From an uncultured Lachnospiraceae bacterium (GTDB lineage Bacteria > Bacillota > Clostridia > Lachnospirales > Lachnospiraceae), in assembly GCA_902761585.1 (NCBI GenBank), contig CACWKX010000012.1, positions 62,001 through 126,000 of the forward strand: a DNA stretch of 64,000 nt. Direction: 5' to 3'. The position numbers and the translations under genes were made by a program. The notes below the pieces were generated by a model, which worked only from the letters and a program-made list of their open reading frames with translations, ran no database searches and was not told the origin of the DNA. Numbering within the stretch: the stretch's first letter is position 1; each line of letters opens with the position of its first letter. This document shows positions 36,506 to 45,365 of the stretch, in pieces.

Positions 36506-37539
36506 ATGCCAAGGATGATGAAGAGACAGAGCGAGGGAATCAGCTTTTTTCAGCGGTACCTGACCGTATGGGTGCTGCTGTGCATGGTGGCGGGGGTACT
36601 GATCGGACATTTCCTGCCGGCGGTTCCCAGGATTTTGGGGAGAATGCAGGTTGCCGGGATCTCGATCCCGATTGCGGTGCTGATCTGGATCATGATCTAT
36701 CCGATGATGATTAAGGTAGATTTCCAGAGTATCAGGGAGGTCGGTAAAAATCCGAAAGGACTGTTCGTAACATGGATTACAAACTGGTTGATCAAGCCTT
36801 TTACCATGTATGGTCTGGCGTACCTGTTCCGGAGCTCGCCACTCAGTATCTGGCCGGGGCAGTTCTTCTGGGCGCGGCACCGTGCACGGCGATGGTTTTT
36901 GTATGGAGCACGCTGACGCATGGGAATCCCGCCTACACTGTGGTACAGGTTGCGACCAATGACCTGATCATTCTTGTAGCATTTGTTCCGATTGTAAAGT
37001 TTTTGCTTGGGGTATCGAAGGTTTCGGTGCCGTACAGCACTCTGTTTGTCAGCATCCTTCTCTTTGTCGTGATTCCGCTTGTGGCAGGGGTCGTAACGAG
37101 GGTCGGGATTACAGGACGAAAAGGCAGGGACTATCTGGAGAATGTGTTTGTCCATAAATTTGACCATGTTACCACGGTCGGTTTGCTCCTGACGCTGGTG
37201 ATCATCTTCGCATCTCAGGCGGAGGTGATTCTCTCCAACCCGGTGCACATCATCCTGATCGCGGTGCCGCTTATCATCCAGACATTCCTGATTTTCTTTA
37301 TCGCTTACGGAGCAGCGAAGCTGGTGAGACTTCCATATGACATTGCCGCACCTGCAGGACTGATCGGGGCATCAAATTTCTTCGAACTGGCGGTTGCGGT
37401 TGCCATTGCCCTGTTCGGGACAACAAGCCCGGCAGCTCTTGCGACCACGGTGGGGGTATTGACAGAGGTTCCGGTTATGCTGACACTGGTGAAAATCGCG
37501 AACAGAACGCAAAATCATTTTCAGAAGAGACAGGCATGA
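36506..37539 (+). pseudogene. acr3: Arsenite efflux pump Acr3, frame disrupted by an internal deletion
   Basis: Acr3 exports arsenite across the membrane. The first part, in one frame, reads GVLIGHFLP, IYPMMIKVDF and NWLIKPFTMYGLAYLF. The rest, in another frame, resumes with PELATQYLAGAVLLGAAPCTAMVFVWS and runs to the end. Intact Acr3 proteins have roughly ten residues between LAYLF and PELA, so the switch at about 36821-36835 is best explained by loss of about 31 bases (3n+1), not by a single-base error. The essential Cys in GAAPCTAM lies after the break. Unless recoded it is not made as one protein. Sequencing or assembly error cannot be excluded. Confidence 0.8.
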
Positions 37540-37567
37540 GCCTGCATATTAGAAGGAGGGCAATGAG

Positions 37568-37795
37568 ATGAACATCAAGGTTTTGGGAGGCGGCTGCAGC
37601 AAATGCGAGGCACTGCTGGAGAACACAAAGAAGGCTATACAGGAGAAAGGGATCGAGGCAGAAATCGAGTATATCACCGACTTCAGTGTCATCGCCGGGT
37701 ACGGCATTATGAGTACGCCGGCACTGATGATTGACGGGAAGGTCGTCTCAACAGGACGTGTCCTGAATGAGAAGCAGATCGGAAAGCTGTTATGA
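37568..37795 (+). CDS. Small thioredoxin-like redox-active disulfide protein
   Basis: This 75-residue thioredoxin-fold protein reads MNIKVLGGGCSKCEALLENTKKA with a CxxC active site at about residues 10-13, and YGIMSTPALMIDG carries the cis-Pro. It matches the glutaredoxin-like TM0996/MJ0307 group often found in ars operons, where it probably serves as reductant or as an As(III) carrier. AAGGAGGGC precedes ATG 37568. Its stop overlaps the arsC start (ATGA at 37792-37795). Confidence 0.88.
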   Translation: MNIKVLGGGCSKCEALLENTKKAIQEKGIEAEIEYITDFSVIAGYGIMSTPALMIDGKVVSTGRVLNEKQIGKLL

Positions 37796-38238
37796 ATCAG
37801 CAAGGGAGGAAACCGAGGGTCGGATTCATCTGTACACATAATTCTTGCCGCAGCCAGATCGCGGAGGCACTGGGAAGACACCTGGCCGGGGACGTCTTTG
37901 AAAGCTATTCAGCAGGCACAGATATCTGGGACAGGATCAATCCGGATGCAGTCCGTCTGATGAAGGAACAGTATGGAATAGACATGATAAAAGAAGGGCA
38001 GCACAACAAAACGTTGGATGCCCTTCCGGAGCTTGATATTGTGGTTACCATGGGATGCGGGGTGAAGTGCCCGTATCTTCCCTGTAAGAGACGTTTTGAC
38101 TGGGGACTCCCGGATCCGACCGGAACCTCTGACGGAGAATTCATGGAAGTCATCCATCAGATTGAGAAAGAGATCGGTCTATTGGAGGACCAATTGAAAG
38201 GGAACCATCAGGATTCGGTTCCAGAGGCTCCTTTGTAA
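37792..38238 (+). CDS. arsC: Thioredoxin-coupled arsenate reductase ArsC
   Basis: ArsC reduces arsenate to arsenite with an intramolecular three-cysteine relay. The low-molecular-weight phosphatase P-loop CTHNSCRS is at about residues 15-22, and the relay cysteines follow in MGCGVKCPYLPCKRR. DWGLPDPTG carries the catalytic Asp. The length of 148 residues is normal. It is coupled to the small thioredoxin gene by a four-base overlap, which supports thioredoxin as its reductant. Since the acr3 gene appears broken, arsenite produced here may have to leave by ArsP or another pump. Confidence 0.94.
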   Translation: MNQQGRKPRVGFICTHNSCRSQIAEALGRHLAGDVFESYSAGTDIWDRINPDAVRLMKEQYGIDMIKEGQHNKTLDALPELDIVVTMGCGVKCPYLPCKRRFDWGLPDPTGTSDGEFMEVIHQIEKEIGLLEDQLKGNHQDSVPEAPL

Positions 38239-38626
38239 CGGCCGGGTAGAGTCCACCGATCAGTGATCGCAGACCATCGCATCGAAGCACTTCAGAGCGG
38301 GGACTCCCATCGCCAGGATCCAGCTTGATGCACTTGCTTTTATTGTGAATCATATGGTGCAATGACAATAAGTGCAGAGGAGCATGCAAACCAGCTCCGC
38401 GAACAGGAGGTATAGGATGGGCTTCCTTTTTGTGTTATTTGCTGGATCAGTAGGATAAATCAATTCCCACGTGTAAAAGCTGATATTTCATAGCCATCTG
38501 TGAGCGAGTCATCTCTCTTCAGGTCGAGATAATGATACAATAAAATCGACAGGTGTGTATCGTCACCCGAGAATGTGTAATGTTTCGAAAGGCATGAGTC
38601 TGAATTGGCTGGAAAGGGAAAGGAAT
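38239..38626. other. Gap between arsC and the GH27 gene
   Basis: This 388-base stretch has no convincing gene. A tiny frame at 38417-38458 (MGFLFVLFAGSVG) has a strong AGGAGG site but only 13 codons; it may be a leader peptide or the start of a decayed gene. GATACAAT near 38533 could be a -10 element for the GH27 gene, although no good -35 is visible. Confidence 0.4.
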
Positions 38627-39922
38627 ATGAGACTCAGAAAAGACAATGCGGCGCTGCAGCCTCCGATGGGCTGGAACAGCTGGGACTGCTTCGCAGCAGG
38701 AGTAACGGAGAATCAGCTTCTGGATAATGCGGCTGGATTGGCGCAGCTGAAGTCCTGCGGCTGGGAATATGTGGTCTGTGACATTCAGTGGTCAGAGCCG
38801 CTGGCAGCGAGTGAGAAAAATCAGGGTGTTGTGTATCGGAAGTTCGCCCCGCTCACGTTGGATGCATGGGGACGGCAGATCCCGGCACCAAACCGATTCC
38901 CGTCTTCTGCGGATGGAAAAGGCTTTGCTCCAATCGCCGAAAAAATTCATGCCATGGGGCTGAAGTTCGGCATCCATATCATGCGTGGTATTCCGAGACA
39001 GGCAGTACATGAGCGGCTGCCGATCTTTGGAACCAATGCAACAGCGGATGAGGCAGCCCGCCCGGATTCGATCTGCTGCTGGAACGGCGATATGTACGGT
39101 GTTGACCCGGCGTCCGCCGCAGGGCAGGCGTATTATGACTCGATCTTCCAGCTGTATGCAGACTGGGGAGTGGATTTTGTGAAGGTGGATGACATCTGCC
39201 ATGAGCATCTCTATGTGGATGATCCATACGGGGCAGCAGAGGTAGAAATGATCCGCCGCGCGATCGACAAGGCCGGGAGACCGATGTGCCTGTCTCTCTC
39301 GCCGGGACCGGCGGTGATCGAAAAAGCCTGGCATCTGGAACATTATGCTAATATGTGGCGTATCACCGATGATTTCTGGGACGACTGGAAGCTTCTTCTT
39401 GATATGTTTGACCGCTGCGAGCTGTGGCAGGGGCATGGAAAGCCGGGATGCTGGCCGGACTGCGATATGCTGCCACTGGGAAAGATCGGTACCGGATTCG
39501 GCCAGCCGAGACAGACGAATTTCACGCATGCGGAACAGCGCACACTGATGACACTCTGGTGCATTTTCCGCTCACCGCTGATCATGGGTGGTGACCTGAC
39601 ACAGCTGGATGACTGGACACGGTCGCTTCTGACCAATGAGAAGATTCTTGCGGCGCAGCAGACTGGCAGGGAACCGGAGCAGATGGAGCGGGATGAAAAG
39701 CATGCTGTCTGGACGAGCCTGACGCAGGAAGGCGGACGGTATCTGACGCTTTTCAATCTTGACAATAAAACACAGACGGTATCAGTGTCTCTTTCTGATC
39801 TGGAATTTGATGTGCGCAGTGCAGAGGATCTGTGGGGCGATACACCGGCCACGCTTTCAGGAAGCTGCATTCAGGCAGAGCTTCCGGCGCACGGCGCGGG
39901 AATGTATCTTCTGCAGAAGTGA
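38627..39922 (+). CDS. GH27 alpha-galactosidase-like glycosidase
   Basis: GH27 enzymes release alpha-linked galactose or N-acetylgalactosamine, or beta-L-arabinopyranose, with retention. The N-terminal hallmark MGWNSWDCFA, the nucleophile motif VDFVKVDD and the acid/base motif WRITDDFWDDW are present. A C-terminal beta-sandwich domain follows, giving about 431 residues. No signal peptide is seen, so it acts in the cytoplasm on imported oligosaccharides. AAAGGAAT precedes ATG 38627; an upstream ATG at 38555 lacks a site. The other glycosidases begin 3 kb downstream, beyond the ATPase gene. The precise substrate is uncertain. Confidence 0.85.
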   Translation: MRLRKDNAALQPPMGWNSWDCFAAGVTENQLLDNAAGLAQLKSCGWEYVVCDIQWSEPLAASEKNQGVVYRKFAPLTLDAWGRQIPAPNRFPSSADGKGFAPIAEKIHAMGLKFGIHIMRGIPRQAVHERLPIFGTNATADEAARPDSICCWNGDMYGVDPASAAGQAYYDSIFQLYADWGVDFVKVDDICHEHLYVDDPYGAAEVEMIRRAIDKAGRPMCLSLSPGPAVIEKAWHLEHYANMWRITDDFWDDWKLLLDMFDRCELWQGHGKPGCWPDCDMLPLGKIGTGFGQPRQTNFTHAEQRTLMTLWCIFRSPLIMGGDLTQLDDWTRSLLTNEKILAAQQTGREPEQMERDEKHAVWTSLTQEGGRYLTLFNLDNKTQTVSVSLSDLEFDVRSAEDLWGDTPATLSGSCIQAELPAHGAGMYLLQK

Positions 39923-39942
39923 GGCAGATTGATGGCGCAGCA

Positions 39943-39969
39943 CCGGCTGTGGATGTCATCCACAGCCGG
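39943..39969 (+). terminator. Hairpin after the GH27 gene
   Basis: CCGGCTGTGG (39943-39952) and CCACAGCCGG (39960-39969) form a 10-bp stem around a 7-base loop, 21 bases after the stop. No T run follows, so termination is plausible but not certain. A second small hairpin, AAGAGGGA/TCCCTCTT, is at 40066-40085. Confidence 0.5.
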
Positions 39970-40088
39970 CAGGTCAGGCAAATTTCTGCGCGAGCAGGCA
40001 GATCAGGATTGTCAGAAGCATGTCCGGCAGGGTATTGCCAAGGGGCAGATCAATTGTCATCGTTGAAGAGGGAGGCATCCCTCTTTCC

Positions 40089-41270
40089 TTATAACTTATT
40101 CATCAGGAGAAAGTCCCGGAGTTTGTAATGGTAAACAGTGCTGGTTGAATAATCGATATCATCGTTTGTGATGATGATCTTTTTTACTGTATTATCAATA
40201 TTTGCGAATGCTGAGAATTCTCTTTCATAGGTTTTTTCTTCCGCCACGCTGTAGGCAACCTGGATCAGATAAAGCTTACCATCCCGGGATGCTCTGAAAT
40301 CAATCTCCCGCCCTTTGTTGTTGTAGACCGTCACTTCGTATCCCAGATAGATTAATTCATTTAAGACAATATTTTCCAGGTTGTGCGTAAGATCATACCG
40401 GTTTCCGGACACTCGTATACTGTTTAGAGAAACATCCTCATCATACAGCTTATAGTAATAGTTGAGCTTTGCCTTGGCTTTGGGAGAATAAAGGGGAATG
40501 TCTTCAATAACGTATGCTTCTTTTAGATACCCGAGATATTTAATTACCGTCGGAACAGAAACAGAAATGTTCTGTCCCTTCATATAGTCAGCGATGGACT
40601 TCGCACTGAAGATCCTTGCATTGGATACGAGGATGTAATCAACGATATGTTCAAACACATCCTTTTTTCGGATATTGTACCGGTTTTCCAGGTCATTGTA
40701 GATGATGGTGTTGTTGAGATCGTTCAGGTATCGCTTCATGGATTCTTTATTCTGCTGTTCCAGAGCTGCCGGGAATCCGCCCCAGACCAGGTAGTCACTG
40801 ACTTCAAAGCTGCGTCCCAGTTGTCCAACATATTCTTTGGCTTCCCGGTATACAAAGGGTCGTATACGGAAGGAGACATAGCGCCCGGACAGTTCCTTTG
40901 TAAATTCCCGGGACAGTAACTTGGAATTGCTTCCCGTAATAAATACAGAAGTGTTATAGAGCCGAAGTGTTCTTGCAGCCTCGTTCCAGCCTTCAACATT
41001 CTGGACTTCATCCAGAAAGACATAAAGCTTATCTTCTCCTAGATAATCATTTACGTAGGAAATAAGAGCATCAGCATTCGGAATCTTTGTCCTGACAGGC
41101 CTCAAGTCAAAGTCCAGAAATAAGCATCTTTTTCCGATAGCTTCTAGCTCATTCAACACTTGCCTTAAGATTACGGATTTCCCGCATCGACGGATACCGG
41201 TAATGATTTTGACCAGATCGCTTTCATAAAAAGGTCTGATCTGCGCCATATAGTGCTCTCTGATAATCAT
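40089..41270 (-). CDS. AAA ATPase of the AAA_14/DUF4143 type, low G+C
   Basis: The N-terminal ATPase domain shows Walker A GIRRCGKSV, the Walker B-like VFLDEVQNV, a sensor ITGSNSKLL, and then the DUF4143 nuclease-like C-terminal domain with GREIDFRA and IQVAYSV. Proteins of this type are common in gut bacteria and archaea, and their role is unknown. The G+C content is clearly lower than that of the neighbours, which suggests recent acquisition. The start at 41270 has CGGAGAG eight bases upstream; an alternative is 41297. It has its own promoter at 41323-41351. It splits the sugar-utilisation region. Confidence 0.85.
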   Translation of the reverse strand: MIIREHYMAQIRPFYESDLVKIITGIRRCGKSVILRQVLNELEAIGKRCLFLDFDLRPVRTKIPNADALISYVNDYLGEDKLYVFLDEVQNVEGWNEAARTLRLYNTSVFITGSNSKLLSREFTKELSGRYVSFRIRPFVYREAKEYVGQLGRSFEVSDYLVWGGFPAALEQQNKESMKRYLNDLNNTIIYNDLENRYNIRKKDVFEHIVDYILVSNARIFSAKSIADYMKGQNISVSVPTVIKYLGYLKEAYVIEDIPLYSPKAKAKLNYYYKLYDEDVSLNSIRVSGNRYDLTHNLENIVLNELIYLGYEVTVYNNKGREIDFRASRDGKLYLIQVAYSVAEEKTYEREFSAFANIDNTVKKIIITNDDIDYSTSTVYHYKLRDFLLMNKL

Positions 41271-41322
41271 AAAATCGTCTCTCCGTATGTTGAACATGCA
41301 GATAGTTGTTCATTATGCCATC

Positions 41323-41351
41323 ATTATACTTTAAGATATTTAGAAATACAA
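41323..41351 (-). promoter_or_regulatory. Promoter of the AAA/DUF4143 gene
   Basis: Read on the minus strand, TTGTAT (41346-41351) and TATAAT (41323-41328) are separated by 17 bases, about 50 bases upstream of the start codon. The surrounding DNA is AT-rich. Confidence 0.65.
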
Positions 41352-41570
41352 CAATATATTAAAATAGAAATTTAAAATATTACTTAATAACGGAACTTCT
41401 TAAAGTTGCAGAAGAGATCTGAAAGCAGTGAAGGACTCTATGTTCGCTGATATTTGAGACGAAGAGGAAAACATTCCATGTCGGGGGGCTGTGCCGGAGG
41501 TCTCTTGCTTTATTCTGGTAAAAGTGATGCAATGAAAAGACACAGGTGAATGAATCATGGAGGAAAGAAT

Positions 41571-42047
41571 ATGTTTCGTGAAATGCGTCGGAAGAAGCAG
41601 CAGATATCGAAAGAAGAGTGTATCAACATTCTGAATCAGGAGAAGCGCGGGGCCCTGGCCGTGAATGGCGAGGATGGTTATCCATATGTGATCCCGGTGA
41701 ACTTTTATTATGATGAGCCGGCAGAGACGCTCTATTTCCACGGCGCAAAGACCGGGCATAAGATTGATTCGATCCAGAAGGATTCCAAAGTGTGTTTTAC
41801 AGTTTGGACGTCCGGTACGCGTAAGGAGGGAGACTGGGCTTATTACGTGTCAAGCGTTGTCGTGTTCGGAACGGCAAGTCTGGTCATGGACAGCGATCTT
41901 TTCCGTGAAAAACTCAGGGCGATCGGACTGAAGTACTATCCGACCGCTGAGGAAGTGGACATGGAGATTCAAAGAGATCTGAGGAACGTACAGATGATTG
42001 CGGTTCATGTCGATCATATGACAGGGAAGCTTGTACATGAAAAGTAA
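41571..42047 (+). CDS. Pyridoxamine 5'-phosphate oxidase-fold flavoprotein (NimA-like)
   Basis: This split-barrel FMN-binding protein of 158 residues begins FREMRRKKQQISKEECINIL and continues LAVNGEDGYPYVIPVNFYYD, a pattern shared with NimA nitroimidazole-resistance proteins and related flavin reductases. HGAKTGHKIDSI contains the conserved His. GGAGGAAAG precedes ATG 41571. Function cannot be specified beyond flavin-linked redox; annotation as a resistance gene would be over-reach. It is followed by an AraC-type regulator but is not obviously part of its operon. Confidence 0.85.
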   Translation: MFREMRRKKQQISKEECINILNQEKRGALAVNGEDGYPYVIPVNFYYDEPAETLYFHGAKTGHKIDSIQKDSKVCFTVWTSGTRKEGDWAYYVSSVVVFGTASLVMDSDLFREKLRAIGLKYYPTAEEVDMEIQRDLRNVQMIAVHVDHMTGKLVHEK

Positions 42048-42115
42048 TATCCTCAGCTCTCCTACAAGGATGAAGCACATGAGCGTGGTGTAACTGATGC
42101 AGGGAATGGAAGTGG

Positions 42116-43045
42116 ATGGATAATTACCAGGAAAAATATACGCTGGAGAGTGTCGATTACGGCTCGCAGCTTCGCGGGAAATCATTTGTTACCTCCATTG
42201 GATTCAGCGCATGGCACTGGCATTATGAGTATGAACTGATGCTGGTCCTGAAGGGGAAGGTGACATTCCGTTCAGAGAAGTGGACAGGATCTGTTACGGA
42301 AGGAAATCTCGTGCTTGTAAACTCAAAGGAGCTGCATTCTATCGTTGGCGGGAATGAGGTAAATCTCTGCGGGTTTGTACAGTTAAGTCCGGATCTTTTC
42401 AGAAGCGGGACGGAGGACAAGCGGCAGTTCAGATTTTTTCTGAACAGTATGAATCAGGATGAGCAGCCGGAAGAGGGAATTGTATCCATCCGGAACCATG
42501 TGTCGAGGATTTTGATGTGTACACTCATTGAGAAGGAACAGACGGCATACAGGCTTCGCGGAGAAATGTATAGTCTGGTAGCGGATCTGGTGGAGGGTGC
42601 TGATTATGACATCCTTATGAGAAGGCAAAAGGAAGAAACAGGGTCTGAAGAGCTTCTGGATATGATCGACTACATTCGCCGGCATGTGGCAGAGGACCAT
42701 CTGAGTGTGCTGCTGGCGCATGAGTTTGGCGTCGGGGAGAAGACACTTTATCGCTGCTTTAAGGCTGGACTTGGAATGTCTGTGAGGGATTTCATTGAGG
42801 AAATGAGAGTCCAGCAGGCCAGAAAGCTTTTGCGGACGACCGACCATGACATGCCTTTTATCATCGATGCCTGTGGGTTCGGTTCGGAGAAGACATTCTA
42901 CAGGTCATTCCAGAAGCTGACCGGCCAGACGCCTCTCAGCTACAGGAAATCAGATGGTGGAAACACCGGGCATGCAGAGGTACGGGGGTATCTGGATTAC
43001 GAGAGATACGAGGCACTTGATCTGTTGAAAGGATTCCTGTCATGA
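42116..43045 (+). CDS. AraC-family transcriptional regulator
   Basis: An N-terminal cupin-like sensing domain (HWHYEYELMLVLKGKV) is followed by a C-terminal double helix-turn-helix at about residues 195-290: HVAEDHLSVLLAHEFGVGEKTLYRCFK, then FIIDACGFGSEKTFYRSFQKLTGQTPLSYRK. The length of 309 residues is typical. Its stop overlaps the GH3 start by four bases (ATGA at 43042), so it probably controls the GH3, GH43 and GPH symporter genes in response to a sugar. No strong ribosome site precedes ATG 42116. Confidence 0.9.
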   Translation: MDNYQEKYTLESVDYGSQLRGKSFVTSIGFSAWHWHYEYELMLVLKGKVTFRSEKWTGSVTEGNLVLVNSKELHSIVGGNEVNLCGFVQLSPDLFRSGTEDKRQFRFFLNSMNQDEQPEEGIVSIRNHVSRILMCTLIEKEQTAYRLRGEMYSLVADLVEGADYDILMRRQKEETGSEELLDMIDYIRRHVAEDHLSVLLAHEFGVGEKTLYRCFKAGLGMSVRDFIEEMRVQQARKLLRTTDHDMPFIIDACGFGSEKTFYRSFQKLTGQTPLSYRKSDGGNTGHAEVRGYLDYERYEALDLLKGFLS

Positions 43046-45135
43046 CGCCGGAATGGATTGTGCAGAATATGTCTCTTGAGGAAAAGGTCCGTCTGATGAG
43101 CGGGCGGGCTGACCGCTCCAGAATTCACGGAGCGCTCAAGGGAACATTGTCGGAACATTATAATGAAAAGCCCTACGCGGCGGGAGGCAATGACAGGCTT
43201 CATGTGCCTGAGATCAGATTCTGTGACGGACCGAGAGGTGTCGTCTGCGGCAGGGGGAAAGCCACCTGTTTTCCTGTCCCGATGGTTCGGGCAGCCGGAT
43301 TCAATCCGGACCTGGAGGAGGAAATCGGGACGGCGATTGCGCAGGAGGCGCAGCAGTTCGGAGCCAATTTCTTTGGCGGGATCTGCATCAATTTCCTCTA
43401 TCACCCGGGATGGGGACGGGCACAGGAGACGTACGGGGAAGATGATTTCCTGCTCGGAGAGATGGGCGGAGCGATGGTCAGAGGTGTTCAGAGCGTCGGC
43501 GTCATCGCCTGTCTGAAACATTTCGCCTTTAATCAGATGGAAAATCAGCGCTTCCGCGTGAATGTACGCTGTGACAGCCTTCGGACAGAACGGGAGGTAT
43601 TCCTGCGCCATTTTGAGAAATGCATCCGCAGAGATCATGCAGGAGCTGTGATGAGTGCCTATAACGCCTACAATGGCGTGATGTGCGGACATAACCGATA
43701 TCTGCTTCATGATGTCCTGAAGGAGGAGTGGGGATTTCAGGGATTCCTCATCAGCGATTTTACCTGGGGCGTGAAGGGTACAGTCGCAGCTGCGCTGGCA
43801 GGCCAGACAGTTGAAATGGCAGACACCAAGTACTTTGGTGAAAAACTGGTGGAAGCAGTCCGAAGGGGGCTTGTTCCGGAGGCTGTGATCGACGATGCGG
43901 CACTGCGTATTGCCCGAACCATGAAATCCTTTGAAAAGATTTCCATGGAATCGGAAAAAAGAAAAAGACTGAAGAAGAGAGAGATCCGGGAGCTGGCGCT
44001 TCAGTCCGCAGAGGAAGGAATCGTCCTGCTGAAGAACGAAAGGAATGTGCTTCCATTTTCGAAGAGAAGGCTCCACACGATTGCAGTGTTCGGAGAGCTG
44101 GCTGAAGAAGGAAACCAGGGAGACAGAGGCTCTGCAAGAGTGTATCCGGAGCATGTTGTCTCTCCGCTCGAAGGGCTGATGAAGCTGGTGAACGGGACGA
44201 CAGATGTCATCTATTACCGCGGGCATAACATCGCCCACGCAAAACGTCTTGCGGATGAGGCGGATTGTGTGATCGTGATCGCAGGACTGACATACCTGGA
44301 TGAGGGAGAAGCACTCTCGAAGGACCAGTTTACGGCTGAGCGGGGAACTTCAGTCGGAGGGGACCGGGAAGGAAGATTGCGCCTGCATGACGGGGATGAG
44401 AAGCTTTTGAATGAAATCGGCAAAGTCAATCCCAACACTGCCGTTGTCATGATATCCGGATCGGCAGTGATCCCGGGCGAATGGATCAGTCAGGTGCCGG
44501 CTTTGCTGTGGGCGGGATATGGCGGCCAGGAGGGCGGCACGGCGATCGCCCGCGTTCTGTTTGGAGAGGCTGAACCGGGCGGGAGGCTCCCATATACAAT
44601 CCCCCAGCGGGAGGAAGATCTGCCGGCGCTGGACTTTGAAGCGTCAGAGGTGACGTATCAGTACTACAGTGGATACCGGAAGCTTGCACATGATGGGATC
44701 AGAGCCATGTACCCGTTCGGATATGGACTGTCTTATACGTCATTTGCACTGTCCGATGTATCGGTCAGACGGGAGATCCCGTCCGATGTGAAGGCGGCGG
44801 GAGAAACGGAATGGAACGGCAATCCGTTTTTCGCGGTCTTTTGCCATATCAGCAATACCGGAAAAAGAAGCGGTTCCACTGTTGTGCAGGTATATGTGGA
44901 AACCGCAAAGTGTCCGGTACCGACTTTGAAGGGATTTCTGAAGGTAAAGCTGGAAGCCGGAGCGGGCAGAGACATCCGGATTCCGGTTTCCTGCGATGAT
45001 CTGAAGTATTTTGATGAAGAGGAACATGCTTTCAGACTAGAGCAGGGGAATTTCACCATTCATGTCGGATTTAGTGCAGAACAGATTGAATGGAGCGGAA
45101 AGTTTCAAGAATTGCATCATCATGATGACCTGTGA
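43042..45135 (+). CDS. GH3 glycoside hydrolase (beta-glucosidase/xylosidase type)
   Basis: GH3 enzymes cleave terminal beta-linked sugars with retention. The (beta/alpha)8 domain shows RFCDGPRGV, VIACLKHFAFNQ and the nucleophile Asp in FLISDFTWGV at about residue 234. The second domain (KNERNVLPF, then ALLWAGYGGQEGG) and the C-terminal fibronectin-type domain (PFGYGLSYTSF) complete a 697-residue protein. There is no signal peptide. The start overlaps the AraC stop. The substrate is undetermined; the GH43 enzyme and GPH symporter beside it suggest plant hemicellulose side chains. A 17-base repeat straddles its 3' end. Confidence 0.9.
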   Translation: MTPEWIVQNMSLEEKVRLMSGRADRSRIHGALKGTLSEHYNEKPYAAGGNDRLHVPEIRFCDGPRGVVCGRGKATCFPVPMVRAAGFNPDLEEEIGTAIAQEAQQFGANFFGGICINFLYHPGWGRAQETYGEDDFLLGEMGGAMVRGVQSVGVIACLKHFAFNQMENQRFRVNVRCDSLRTEREVFLRHFEKCIRRDHAGAVMSAYNAYNGVMCGHNRYLLHDVLKEEWGFQGFLISDFTWGVKGTVAAALAGQTVEMADTKYFGEKLVEAVRRGLVPEAVIDDAALRIARTMKSFEKISMESEKRKRLKKREIRELALQSAEEGIVLLKNERNVLPFSKRRLHTIAVFGELAEEGNQGDRGSARVYPEHVVSPLEGLMKLVNGTTDVIYYRGHNIAHAKRLADEADCVIVIAGLTYLDEGEALSKDQFTAERGTSVGGDREGRLRLHDGDEKLLNEIGKVNPNTAVVMISGSAVIPGEWISQVPALLWAGYGGQEGGTAIARVLFGEAEPGGRLPYTIPQREEDLPALDFEASEVTYQYYSGYRKLAHDGIRAMYPFGYGLSYTSFALSDVSVRREIPSDVKAAGETEWNGNPFFAVFCHISNTGKRSGSTVVQVYVETAKCPVPTLKGFLKVKLEAGAGRDIRIPVSCDDLKYFDEEEHAFRLEQGNFTIHVGFSAEQIEWSGKFQELHHHDDL

Positions 45136-45150
45136 TTTAGTGCAGAACAG
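45068..45150 (+). repeat. 17-base direct repeat pair across the GH3 stop codon
   Basis: GATTTAGTGCAGAACAG occurs at 45068-45084 inside the GH3 gene and at 45134-45150 across its stop, a period of 66 bases. The second copy is non-coding. The arrangement resembles the repeats after hypE and hydF. Confidence 0.85.
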
Positions 45151-45365
45151 GTCGTATGGGTTGGGAAGGTGACGGGACAAAACAGAGCCATCCTTCGAGA
45201 AGAGCACTTCCATCAGCTGACAGCAGGCGTACAGGCAGCTGGTGGAATTTTTTTGTCCAATTTTGACAGTGGGTATTCCGGATGTGACAGCAGAAGGAGC
45301 AGAGAACCTTCTATACTTGTCTGCAGCAGAACGATAGAAGGAAAAGATAAAAGAGGAACAGAAAG

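Noticed and set aside
38417..38458. A 13-codon gene with a strong AGGAGG site.
   Set aside because: It is too short to support as a gene without a terminator or conservation; mentioned only in the gap entry.
41571..42047. A nitroimidazole resistance gene (nim).
   Set aside because: The PNPOx fold is shared by many flavoproteins, and sequence alone does not show nitroreductase activity.
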